From RGIG3701 sp964438515 (GTDB lineage Bacteria; Planctomycetota; Planctomycetia; Pirellulales; Thermoguttaceae), in assembly GCA_964438515.1 (NCBI GenBank), contig CAYTLK010000005.1, positions 34,077-98,076 on the forward strand: 64,000 bases of DNA. The letters are read 5' to 3'. Position numbers and translations under genes: made by a program. Shown piece after piece: positions 34,923 through 44,900 of this stretch. Positions within the stretch are counted from its first letter, which is position 1; every line of letters begins with the position of its first letter. The notes below the pieces were generated by a model. That model was not told where the DNA came from and searched no databases. It worked only from the letters and a program-made list of their open reading frames with translations.

Positions 34923-37700
34923 TTACTTACAGTTTTCCGTCTTCCAGCGCGCAAGCGTTTCGAGCGCCTGCATCGGCGTGATGCGATTGAGGTCCAGCTT
35001 CCGAAGCTCCTCGACAAGCGGCGATTCATGAGGGTCGAACAGCAAAAACTGCACGTCGGAAACCTGCGTCCGCACACGCGCCCGCGTCGGTCCCGGACGG
35101 CTGGATAAAGAATTTTGCGCAGAATTCTTCGTCTCCTTCGTTTTACAGCTCTTTTCCGACGTGCTTTCCGACGCATTTTCAGAAGCATTTTCCGTAGCGT
35201 TTTCCGTCGTTTGATTTTTCTGCGTTTTGCGTTCTTCTTCGTTCCGTTTTTCGACGTTCAGCAAATCTTCCTGACGCTCCTCCATTTGCAGAAGGATTTC
35301 TGTCGCTCGATTCAAAACCTCAGACGGAACGCCGGCCAGACGCGCCACATGAATTCCGTAACTTTTATCCGTCGCACCCTCCACGATTTTGTGAAGAAAA
35401 ACAACTTCGTCGTTCCACTCGCGGACCGCCACGTTCAAATTTCGGATTCGCTTGAACGTTTCTGCAAGGTCGGTCAGTTCGTGATAGTGCGTTGCGAAAA
35501 GCGTACGGCAATCAATACGCTCGTGCAGATATTCAATGATGGCCCACGCGAGCGAAATTCCGTCGTACGTACTCGTTCCGCGGCCGATTTCGTCGAGAAT
35601 CACGAGGCTTCGATGCGTCGCCGTGTTGAGAATTCGGGCCGCCTCGGTCATTTCGACCATGAACGTACTTTGGCCGCGCGCCAGTTCGTCGCTTGCGCCG
35701 ACACGTGTAAAAATACGATCCACAATCCCAATTTTCGCTTCTCGCGCGGGGATGAAACTCCCAATTTGCGCCATAAGGACCAAAAGAGCCGTCTGACGGA
35801 TATACGTACTTTTACCAGACATATTGGGGCCGGTGATGAGGAGGATTTTTCCCCGTTCGTCGTCGCAAATCACATCGTTTGGTACAAAATCTCCGTCGGA
35901 CGTCACCATATCGAGGACGGGATGGCGGCCGTCCAGAATTTCAATCTCTTCCTCTTCCGTAATTTTCGGTCGGCAGTAATTCCGCAGCCTCGCAAGTTCC
36001 GCGAACGCCAGAAGTACGTCGAGTTCGGCCAGCACGTTTGCGGTCGTGACCATCCGATGCCGATACTGGAGCGTGAGTTCCCGCAGCTCGGAAAAAAGGC
36101 GGTATTCCATCTCTTTTTGCCGTTCGTCCGCAGAAAGCACCAGCTCCTCGTATTCTTTCAGTTCGGGCGTGATGTATCGTTCCGCATTTTTGACGGTCTG
36201 CTTTCGAATGAAATAATCGGGGACCTTTTCTTTCTGCGAGTGATTCACCTCAATGTAGAAACCAAAAACCTTGTTGAAACCGACTTTGAGGTTCTGAATT
36301 CCGGTCGCATCTTGAATTTTCTGCTGATATTGCGTAATCCACTCGCGCCCGCCGTGCGCCATACTTCGGAGTTCGTCGAGTTCCGCATTGTATCCGTCAC
36401 GAATCAGCCCTCCTTCCGTCACGAGGAGCGGCGGATTGTCGGCGATTGCTTCTGAAATCGTTTTCGTAAGTTCCGGACAGACGTCGATTTCGCCGTGAAT
36501 TCGAACGATCAACGCGCTTTTCATCGGGTTGAGCTTCTTTCGGATGTTCGGAAGCATTCCCAGCGTCTGTCCGATTGCGTAAAGGTCGCGCGGATTGGCG
36601 CGTCCCGTTGCAACTCGCGTCAAAAGACGTTCCAAATCGTAAATCCCGCGCAGATTTTTTCGCAGCTCGGCACACACACTCGGGTCGGCCAAAAGTTCCG
36701 ACACGGCGTCCTGACGCAGTTCGATCAATTTTTTGCTCGTGAGCGGATTCGCAACCCACTCGGCCAGCATGCGCGACCCCATCGACGTCACCGCACAATC
36801 GAGAGCCGCAAGGAGCGAGCCGTCCCGCTTTCCCTCTCGCAGCGTTCGGGAAATTTCGAGACTTCGGCGACTGGATTCGTCGATTTCGAGCGTCTCGCCG
36901 GAATGATAAAGCGACAGAGAATCAATGTGTTCGAGCGACGCTTTCTGCGTTTCTTCGAGGTAGTTCAGCACCATTCCCGCCGCACGCACCGCCTGTTTAT
37001 CTTCCGGAATTTGAAGGTTGAAACCGAATCCGTCGAGATTCAGGACGCGGAAGTGTTCGGTGAGTTCTTTCTGCGCGAACGCAAGTCCCGCCGTCCATTC
37101 CGGGCGTTTCGTAACCATCGTTTTCGATGCGAGCCATTCGGGAAGCGACTCCTTTTCGACGATGAGACACTCGGACGGCATAATGCGCGCGAGCTGGTCG
37201 TAAAGGCGAGATTTTGGGAAACCGGCTGCGTAAAATTTACCGATGGAGAGATCAATCCACGCAATTCCCACCGCCGCATCGTCCATCACCGCACCCGCCA
37301 AATAGTTGCTTTCACGGGGATTCAGAAGCACGTCTTCCGTCAGAGTTCCAGGCGTCACAACGCGCGTCACCTCGCGTTTTACGATTCCTTTTGCAAGTTT
37401 CGGATCCTCCATCTGATCGCACACCGCGACCCTGTACCCGCTCGCAATGAGTTTTCCGACGTACGCCTCCAGCTGATGGTGCGGAAAACCCGCCATCGGC
37501 ATCGCGTTTTCCCCTTTTTCACGACTCGTGAGCGCCAAATTCAGCACGCGTGCGCCCAATCTTGCGTCGTCGTGGAACAATTCGTAAAAGTCCCCCATAC
37601 GAAACAGAAGAAGTGCGTCCGGACACGCTTTTTTCGCCTCCAGATACTGTTTCATCATCGGTGTGGATTTGATCGTCGTGTGTTCGTTAGGCTGCGGCAT
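34923..37700 (-). CDS. mutS: DNA mismatch repair protein MutS
   Basis: 925 residues from the ATG at 37700; the frame extends to 37799 but conserved sequence (STPMMKQYLEAKKACPDALL) begins only after this Met. The N-terminal mismatch-binding FRMGDFYELF is present, with Phe and Glu as in MutS1. The ATPase domain has ITGPNMSGKSTYIRQ (Walker A) and DEIGRGTSTYDG (Walker B/signature). Near the C-terminus, before the final dimerisation helices, is a low-complexity insert of about 50 residues rich in Glu, Asn, Ser and Thr (TENATENASENASESTSE). Together with a MutL partner not in this window it starts mismatch repair. The tsaE gene lies 95 bp upstream on the same strand. Confidence 0.96.
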   Translation of the reverse strand: MPQPNEHTTIKSTPMMKQYLEAKKACPDALLLFRMGDFYELFHDDARLGARVLNLALTSREKGENAMPMAGFPHHQLEAYVGKLIASGYRVAVCDQMEDPKLAKGIVKREVTRVVTPGTLTEDVLLNPRESNYLAGAVMDDAAVGIAWIDLSIGKFYAAGFPKSRLYDQLARIMPSECLIVEKESLPEWLASKTMVTKRPEWTAGLAFAQKELTEHFRVLNLDGFGFNLQIPEDKQAVRAAGMVLNYLEETQKASLEHIDSLSLYHSGETLEIDESSRRSLEISRTLREGKRDGSLLAALDCAVTSMGSRMLAEWVANPLTSKKLIELRQDAVSELLADPSVCAELRKNLRGIYDLERLLTRVATGRANPRDLYAIGQTLGMLPNIRKKLNPMKSALIVRIHGEIDVCPELTKTISEAIADNPPLLVTEGGLIRDGYNAELDELRSMAHGGREWITQYQQKIQDATGIQNLKVGFNKVFGFYIEVNHSQKEKVPDYFIRKQTVKNAERYITPELKEYEELVLSADERQKEMEYRLFSELRELTLQYRHRMVTTANVLAELDVLLAFAELARLRNYCRPKITEEEEIEILDGRHPVLDMVTSDGDFVPNDVICDDERGKILLITGPNMSGKSTYIRQTALLVLMAQIGSFIPAREAKIGIVDRIFTRVGASDELARGQSTFMVEMTEAARILNTATHRSLVILDEIGRGTSTYDGISLAWAIIEYLHERIDCRTLFATHYHELTDLAETFKRIRNLNVAVREWNDEVVFLHKIVEGATDKSYGIHVARLAGVPSEVLNRATEILLQMEERQEDLLNVEKRNEEERKTQKNQTTENATENASENASESTSEKSCKTKETKNSAQNSLSSRPGPTRARVRTQVSDVQFLLFDPHESPLVEELRKLDLNRITPMQALETLARWKTENCK

Positions 37701-37795
37701 AATCGTTCGGTATTCTAAATGGAAATTTTTGGGTCTTGAAACGTACAGTGAACGTGAACAGTGAACAGTGGTCAGTAAAAGTCGCGAAAACGTCG

Positions 37796-38338
37796 TCACT
37801 TTTTCGTACGGGTATTCATTCTGCGAAACTCAAAGCGTCGGCTCTCGTTTCCTGTTTGAAAAATTTGAATTTGAACATAATCGTGCGGTAAACAACGCTC
37901 CACACGATCCGCCCACTCGATGAACGTCAGTCCGCCGCCGTCGAAATATTCTTCCGGTCCAAGTTCCAGAAATTCGTCGTCGTCCTTCAGCCGATACGCG
38001 TCAAAATGAAAAATGGGTCGGCGGCCTGATTTGTATTCCTGAATCAGAACGAACGTGGGACTTGTAACGTCGTCTTCCGGCACGCCTCCTGCAGACGCGA
38101 CCGCCTGAACGAATCGTGTTTTTCCGGCTCCAAGCGTCCCCAGGAGGGAAATAACCGTTCCATCCTCCAGCACGCTTTCCGTCACACGTCCCAGTTCATC
38201 GGTCTCCGCGAGCGACTTCACCTCGCATTTCACGACGCATCCGCGCATTTTCTCCTCGTTCCACCGTCCAGTCAGAAGTGAAACCAGTTCAGTTTTCAAA
38301 GTCTGAATATCCATTCTATATAAAACCTTTTTGTACAC
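37796..38338 (-). CDS. tsaE: tRNA threonylcarbamoyladenosine biosynthesis ATPase TsaE
   Basis: 180 residues. GTLGAGKTRFVQ is the Walker A loop, and SPTFVLIQEY, HFDAYRL and IEWADRV are TsaE hallmarks. With TsaB and TsaD it makes the t6A37 modification of ANN-reading tRNAs. The called start is a GTG at 38338 with AGAGG upstream; an ATG at 38314 is nearly as good. About 35 N-terminal residues before the conserved core are extra relative to short homologues. It lies upstream of mutS on the same strand. Confidence 0.93.
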   Translation of the reverse strand: MYKKVLYRMDIQTLKTELVSLLTGRWNEEKMRGCVVKCEVKSLAETDELGRVTESVLEDGTVISLLGTLGAGKTRFVQAVASAGGVPEDDVTSPTFVLIQEYKSGRRPIFHFDAYRLKDDDEFLELGPEEYFDGGGLTFIEWADRVERCLPHDYVQIQIFQTGNESRRFEFRRMNTRTKK

Positions 38339-38650
38339 GAAACCTCTTTGAAAGAGGATGAGTTTTTATGTTTTGATTTTTCTTACGTATTCAAAGCAGT
38401 TACGCCTCTGGAAAAGTTCTTCTATTTTAACACATTCCGAAATTTCGTAAATACCATCGACCCGAAAATTTCACGAAAAACGGAAGAATCCAATGAGTAA
38501 TTTAAAATTTTTTCAATATTTTTTAATATTTTTGAGAAAAAAGCAGGAGTCGCCCTTGCATGAAATCAAAAAATAAGAATAATGTTAGTTTGAGAAAGTA
38601 TCCTAATCCATTGCAGTGAAAAATGAGCCGGCAAAATTTGCAAAATTTGT

Positions 38651-38758
38651 ATGCTGGTTCCACAATGAAATTCAGCTTTCACAAAGACGGTAAGAGCCGT
38701 GGTGCGCAGCTCCAACGGCGGACGGGAAAACTGAAATTCAAAATAGTGTTAGTATAAA
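38651..38758 (+). repeat. Dispersed ~108-bp repeat, copy 2 (plus)
   Basis: This differs from copy 3 (63829-63936) at three positions. It holds the 30-codon frame MKFSFHKDGKSRGAQLQ...VLV-stop. At its 3' end CTGAAA (38731-38736), 16 bp and TATAAA (38753-38758) form a promoter-like pair 44 bp before topA. The rest of the 38339-38801 intergenic region is AT-rich with no gene seen. Confidence 0.88.
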
Positions 38759-38801
38759 CTTTGTTCTTGGGGAAATATTCCCATTACATTCCATCAGAAA
38801 T

Positions 38802-41708
38802 ATGAAATCAAATAAATCACTAGTAATCGTGGAATCACCGGCAAAAGCTCGGACGATTCGAAAATTTTTGGGTGACGAATACGAAATTGAGGCCAGCATC
38901 GGTCACGTTCGGGATTTGCCGCAGGGTTCCAAAGAGGTTCCGGAGAAATATCGCGGTGCGGATTGGGCGTATCTCGGAGTCGATGTCGATCATGATTTCG
39001 AACCGGTTTATGTTGTTTCCAAAGAAAAGAAAAAGCAGGTTGATAAACTCAAATCCCTGCTTAAAGATGCAGACGAACTGTATCTCGCGACAGATGAAGA
39101 CCGCGAGGGGGAAGCCATCAGCTGGCATTTGTGCCAGGTGCTGAAGCCGAAAGTCCCCGTACATCGTTTGGTGTTCCATGAAATTACGAAGAAAGCGATT
39201 CTGAACTCACTCGACCATCCGCGCGAGATTGATGAGGCGCTTGTGCGTGCGCAGGAAACTCGCCGCATTCTCGACCGTCTGTTCGGGTACGATGTTTCAC
39301 CGCTCCTCTGGCGCAAAGTTCGGCCGAAACTGTCGGCTGGGCGTGTGCAAAGCGTCGCGGTTCGTTTCATCGTCGAGCGCGAGCGTCAACGCATGAGTTT
39401 CCACAGTGCGACGTACTGGGACCTGCTGGGTCTGTTTGAAACCTCGCGTTCGCAGCGTTTTCAGGCCGCTTTGGATTCAGTAAACGGTCACAAAATCCCC
39501 GCGAGCCGTGATTTTGACGCAAATACCGGGGAATTGAAGAATCCCGACTGTCTGCAAATGACGGAACAGGAGATTCAGGCGCTCCTTGCGCGTCTCGAAA
39601 AGACGAAATCCGCCGCCGTCACGCGTGTGGAAAACAAAGATTTTGTTCAGCGTCCGCCGGCGCCTTTCACAACGAGCACGCTCCAGCAGGAGGCGAACCG
39701 AAAGTACGGTTTCACCGCACGAAGAACGATGACCGTGGCGCAGAGTTTGTACGAAAACGGACACATTACTTATATGCGTACCGACTCGACCGCACTCTCC
39801 GAAGAGGCGATTCATGCGGCTCGCGAGCTTGTGAGGACGCATTACGGGAGTGAATTCCTTCCTTCGGCGCCGCGTCACTATCAGACGAAGGTGAAAAACG
39901 CGCAGGAAGCACACGAAGCGATTCGTCCGGCCGGAACCACGTTTCATTTTCCAGAGGACATTCGAGGCTCCATCACGCCCGACGAGTTCAAACTGTTCGA
40001 CATGATTTGGAAACGTACGATTGCGTGTCAGATGCTCGACGCGGCTGGACAGCGAAAAACGATTGCGCTGCAGCTCGACGACGCGGAATTCGTCACGACG
40101 GGAAAAACCATTTCCTTCCCCGGCTATTTACGTGCATATATCGAAGGATCCGACGATTTGGATGAATCCGGCGACGGTGAACGCATTTTGCCCCCTGTGG
40201 CGGTCGGAGACGTGCTGGAATGCCGCGAGTTGGAACCCAAAGTACATACGACGCAGCCGCCGAATCGGTACAGTGAAGCGGCTCTGACCCGAACGCTCGA
40301 AGAAAAAGGAATCGGACGTCCGAGCACCTACGCCTCCATCATCGATACGATTCTTGCACGAAAATACGTCTTCAAGCGCGGAAACGTTTTGATTCCGACT
40401 TGGGTGGCGTTTGCGGTCTGCAATCTGCTTGAAAAGTATCTGCCGGACCTCATCGACTACCAATTCACGGCCGACATGGAGGACGATCTCGACGCAATCA
40501 GTCGCGGTGAGCGGGAATGGGTCGATTATTTGCGCGAATTTTACTTCGGATTGGACGAACACGGCGTTCCGCTCCTTGCGCCGCCCAGTACGGAAGCCGA
40601 AGCGGCAGCCGATGCAGCTGCGGAAGCGGAAGCGGGAAAATCCCAGGGATTGCGGCCTCTTTTGGCGAATATACTCGATCGAATTGATGCGAGAGAAATC
40701 AGTACGATTAATATTGGTACACCGTCGGATGGGTCGGAACCGCTGCACGTGCGAGTGGGACGTTTTGGACCGTTCTTGGAACAAGGGGAACATCGCGTGA
40801 GCGTTCCGGAAAGCATGGCGCCCGACGAATTGACGGTGGAAAAGGGACTCGAAATGCTTGCAAACGCGCAGCAAAGTGAGGTCCCGCTCGGTGTCGAGCC
40901 GGAAACGGGAAAGCCGGTTTACGTCAAAGTGGGTCGTTTCGGACCGTACATCCAGTGCGGAGACGCGTCCGACGAAGAAAAACCGCGAAATGCGTCGCTT
41001 CTGAAAGGAATGGACCCTGCGGAGGTCGATTTGGAAACGGCTCTGAAGCTCCTCCAGCTGCCGCGAACGCTCGGTGTGCATCCGACGGACGGAGCGGAAA
41101 TTGTGGCGTCGAATGGACGTTACGGACCGTATGTCCGCTGGAACGACGAGACGCGGTCTCTGCCTGACGATGTTTCGCCGCTGGATGTGACGCTCGAACA
41201 GGCGGTGCAGATTCTGTCCCAGCCGAAAACCCGGCGCGGCGGCGCGGCGGCGCGAACGTCGACCCGTGAACCGGCAAAATCGCTGGGGGTTTCGACCGTC
41301 ACGGAAAAAGAAGTGCGGCTGATGGCGGGACGTTTTGGACCCTACGTGACGGACGGTGTGACGAACGCGTCGCTTCCGAAGGAAAAAAATCCGGAGGAAT
41401 TCACGCTCGAAGAGGCGCTGGAACTTCTGGCGGCCCGCGCCGCTCGCGGTCCTGCTAAAAAACGCGCGGCAAAGAAAACGACAAAAAAAGCTGCAAAAGC
41501 AACAAAAACAGCCAAAAAAGCGTCGAAAAAGACGGCAAAAGCAGAGACTTCGGACGATTCAGAAAAGAAAACCGTCAAAAAGGCTGCAAAAAAAACCGTC
41601 AAAAAGACCGCGAAGAAAGCTGCAAAAAAAGTTGCGAAAAAAGTAACAAAGAAAGCCGCAAAGAAAGTCGTGAAAAAAACAGCCCAAAAGACGGTGAAAA
41701 AAGACTGA
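38802..41708 (+). CDS. topA: DNA topoisomerase I with lysine-rich tail
   Basis: 968 residues. The TOPRIM start (LVIVESPAKARTIRKFLG) and ATDEDREGEAISWH bind metal. The catalytic Tyr is about residue 324 in ITYMRTDST. Instead of C4 zinc fingers, the C-terminal part has at least four topoisomerase C-terminal repeats (GRFGPFLEQG; GRFGPYIQCG; GRYGPYVRW; GRFGPYVTDG). The last ~120 residues are an Ala/Lys-rich, histone-H1-like tail (KKAAKK-type repeats) likely to bind DNA non-specifically. It relaxes negative supercoils behind RNA polymerase. It may be transcribed from the promoter-like end of repeat copy 2. Confidence 0.96.
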   Translation: MKSNKSLVIVESPAKARTIRKFLGDEYEIEASIGHVRDLPQGSKEVPEKYRGADWAYLGVDVDHDFEPVYVVSKEKKKQVDKLKSLLKDADELYLATDEDREGEAISWHLCQVLKPKVPVHRLVFHEITKKAILNSLDHPREIDEALVRAQETRRILDRLFGYDVSPLLWRKVRPKLSAGRVQSVAVRFIVERERQRMSFHSATYWDLLGLFETSRSQRFQAALDSVNGHKIPASRDFDANTGELKNPDCLQMTEQEIQALLARLEKTKSAAVTRVENKDFVQRPPAPFTTSTLQQEANRKYGFTARRTMTVAQSLYENGHITYMRTDSTALSEEAIHAARELVRTHYGSEFLPSAPRHYQTKVKNAQEAHEAIRPAGTTFHFPEDIRGSITPDEFKLFDMIWKRTIACQMLDAAGQRKTIALQLDDAEFVTTGKTISFPGYLRAYIEGSDDLDESGDGERILPPVAVGDVLECRELEPKVHTTQPPNRYSEAALTRTLEEKGIGRPSTYASIIDTILARKYVFKRGNVLIPTWVAFAVCNLLEKYLPDLIDYQFTADMEDDLDAISRGEREWVDYLREFYFGLDEHGVPLLAPPSTEAEAAADAAAEAEAGKSQGLRPLLANILDRIDAREISTINIGTPSDGSEPLHVRVGRFGPFLEQGEHRVSVPESMAPDELTVEKGLEMLANAQQSEVPLGVEPETGKPVYVKVGRFGPYIQCGDASDEEKPRNASLLKGMDPAEVDLETALKLLQLPRTLGVHPTDGAEIVASNGRYGPYVRWNDETRSLPDDVSPLDVTLEQAVQILSQPKTRRGGAAARTSTREPAKSLGVSTVTEKEVRLMAGRFGPYVTDGVTNASLPKEKNPEEFTLEEALELLAARAARGPAKKRAAKKTTKKAAKATKTAKKASKKTAKAETSDDSEKKTVKKAAKKTVKKTAKKAAKKVAKKVTKKAAKKVVKKTAQKTVKKD

Positions 41709-41928
41709 ATCGAAATTCGTTGCGTTTTCATTACGAATCTGAATGAAAACGATTGAAAAAGCAATAAAAACGATTGAAAAACAATGAATAATTTGGAGGT
41801 TTTCAAGTGGAATGAGTGAAATACTGATTTCACTTGAAAATTTCGTTTTGTGCAACCGCTGCGGCCGTCGTCTCGCAACTACGGAACGACGGAAAAGCAA
41901 AAATTCAAACGCATCGGGGGTATAAATT

Positions 41929-44900
41929 ATGTTCATTGAAAAAATTTGGCTGCGCAATCTTGCGTCCATTCGAGGAACTTGGACGCTCGATTTTACGAAT
42001 CCCGACTACAAAAACGGAATTTTTGCGATTACGGGAAGCAACGGTGCCGGCAAAAGCACGATTATGGACGCGATCTGTCTCGCACTCTATGGAAAAACGC
42101 CGCGTCTCGACACTTTCAACAGTCAAAACGACGAAATTATGTCGAAAGGAACGCGCGACTGTGCGTCCGAAGTGACTTTTCGTACCGAAGAAGGGCGTTT
42201 CGTCGTCAGATGGAGCCACAAAAGAACCCAAAAAAACGCAAAATCTGAAACAAAAAAAAACATAAAAGCTGCGTTTTCCGAAGTGACGCGTGAGTTTTTT
42301 GAAATTCCAGAAAACGCAAGAAATCGAAACGATTTTCATCTTTTATCGTCCAAAAAGACGGAAGTCGGAAATCTCGTCGAACAACACACGGGACTGACGT
42401 TTCCCCAGTTTATGCAAACCGCAATGCTTGCGCAGTTTCAGTTCGAAAAGTTCCTCAAATGTGTACCAAAAGATCGTACAGAAATCCTTGAAACGCTGAC
42501 GAACACGGGCGTCTTTCGAAAGTTGGTCGATCTAGCGAAAATCCGTGCAGAAATTTCTGACACAGAAATCAAAACTCTTACGGACCAAATGAGCGGAATC
42601 AAAATTCTGACGCAAGAAGAAGCGGCTGCGTTCGAAGCGGAAACTGCGCAGCTTAAAACGGAAAAAGAGTCCGTAAAAAAGGAGGTCGGCGCGCTTACTG
42701 TGGAACTCGAACTTTTGAAACGCTGGAACGAGCTTCAAATACGGATTCAAGAACAGAAATCAACAGAAACGCAGCTTCAGGCCGACGAAGAGGCGTTCGC
42801 TCCCGACCTTCAGCGTCTTCAGCGCGGCCAAAAAGCGAGATTCGTCCGAAAATCGGCCTCCGACTTTCGCGCAAAACAGCAGTTCCTGGAGGAATGTCGT
42901 TCCAAAATCGAAAAACTTACTCTCTGCATCGCGGATCTGACGAAGCAGCAGCAAGAGGCCGAAAATTTGTTGACCCAATGCGTTTCCGCAAAGGAAAAGG
43001 CGGCAAAAGATTTGGAAACGGAAGCGCCGAAAATTCTGAAGGCTCGAACTTTAGATACGCAAATTGAGGCGGAAGACGGCCAAATTTCGCAACAGAAAAA
43101 AGAAATTTCGGATTCGGAAACTCGTCAAAAAACGGCCGAAGAGAAAATAAAATCGGCGCAGAAAGAACTGGAAACAATTCAAAGAAAGCTGCTCGTTCTG
43201 CGCGGCACCCTTTCGCCGAAAATGAACGAGGATTTCGACCCGTTTCAAAAGGAATACAGCGGAATTAAAACCCGAATTGAGGAACAACTGCGACGCTGCG
43301 AAAAATGGGAACAATTTTCAAAAGATATTTCGGACGGAAATCAGAAACTTGCGGAATTCCAGAAACTGTTCGAAGACATTCAGACGGTCGCAAATCTGAA
43401 AGAAGCGGCCGCAATTGACGCGTCGAAAGAGTTGGAATCGGTTGGAAAAGATTTTGACGCGCAGCTGGAGCGGCGTTTTCAGGCGGAAAAAAATGCGAAA
43501 AATGACGAAAATGTAAAAATTCATCTGAAAAATCTGGAAAAGATTTTGGAAAACGTTCAAAAAACGCATTCGGATTTACAGAACCTGCAAAAGAAGAAAG
43601 CGGAAAATCAGAAGAAACTTGCACAAGTTTCAGTAGACTGTTCGAATGCGGAATTGTCGATCAAAAATCTGGAAACGGAGATTCAGAATCTCAATGAAGC
43701 GCAGCAAAAAGTCCGATTCTTGAAAAATTATGAGGAGGAACGCCGTCACTTGCAGGAAGGAAGTCGCTGTCCCCTCTGCGGCTCGACCGAGCATCCGTAC
43801 ATTATTCATAATCCGCTTGAAGAAACGAACGAGTCGGAACTTGAGTCGGAACGGAATACGAAAATAGAAGAAAAAAAGACGTTTGAAGCGGTTTTAAAGT
43901 CGAAACAACAGGCAGAGTCGCAGCTTCGGGTGGAATTGGCGGCGGATGAGCGTTCGGAATCCGAGCGGGCGGACGACGAACAGCGTTTTGCGGCGCAGCT
44001 CGCTGAGGAATACGTATTTTTCGAGCTTAAAACGCAGCTTCCGCCAGACGTCCTCAAAGAATTTATTGACAGAAAACGTCTCGAACTGGCGGACGCGGAG
44101 GAAAAAAGAACGGAATTACTGCAGGAATTCAAAAGTGTGCAGGAATCGAAAATCTGTTGCGAAAAACGGAAAAAGTCGCTCGACGATGAAAATCGTACAG
44201 CTCAAGAAAATTTTCAGACGCAGAAATCCCGGCTGAATACTTTTCAGTTGCAAATTTCAGAAAAAGAAAAACAGAGAGACGCACTTTCAGCGGAAATGTT
44301 TGCCGAATCCACACGTCTTGAAGGTTCCATTCAGCTTTTTGTTCCGGAATTCACGCTCGATTCCTCTTCCGAAGCGGGTTCGTGGACGCACGTTCTCGCC
44401 GAGCTTAAAAACCTCTATGATTTACAGTGTGAAATTCTGAACAAAAAGAATGAAGAGGAGAAAAAAAGCACCGAAATCGAAAAAAGCACCCTGGAGCTGA
44501 ATTCAATACAGAATTCAATCAACGAGAAACGCACGTCGCTGAGTCTGAAAGAGTCGCAGCGCCGGATGCTTGCGGAAGAGCGTTTCCAGGTATTCGAACG
44601 CCGCAGTCCGAACGAGGAAGAACGACGTTTGAAGCTCGCGGAACAGAACGCCCAAAAAGCGCTGGATTCCGCAAATTCGGCTTTTCAAAAAATTCAAAGT
44701 GATTTGAAACATCAATCAGACGAACATCGGAAAACTCAAACGGACGAAAATGAGGCGCTTGCGGAACTTAAAACTTTGGAAGACGAATTTACGCAACTTC
44801 TTCTGCAGCAAGGATTTACAGACTCTGCGGATTTTGACGCCTCAAACCTTTCGGAAGAGGTTCTTCAGACGCTCGAAAAAACGGCCGGCGGCTTGCAGGC

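Noticed and set aside
35115..37718. Two long plus-strand frames over mutS
   Set aside because: Antisense to the conserved MutS ATPase; no ribosome sites or domains.
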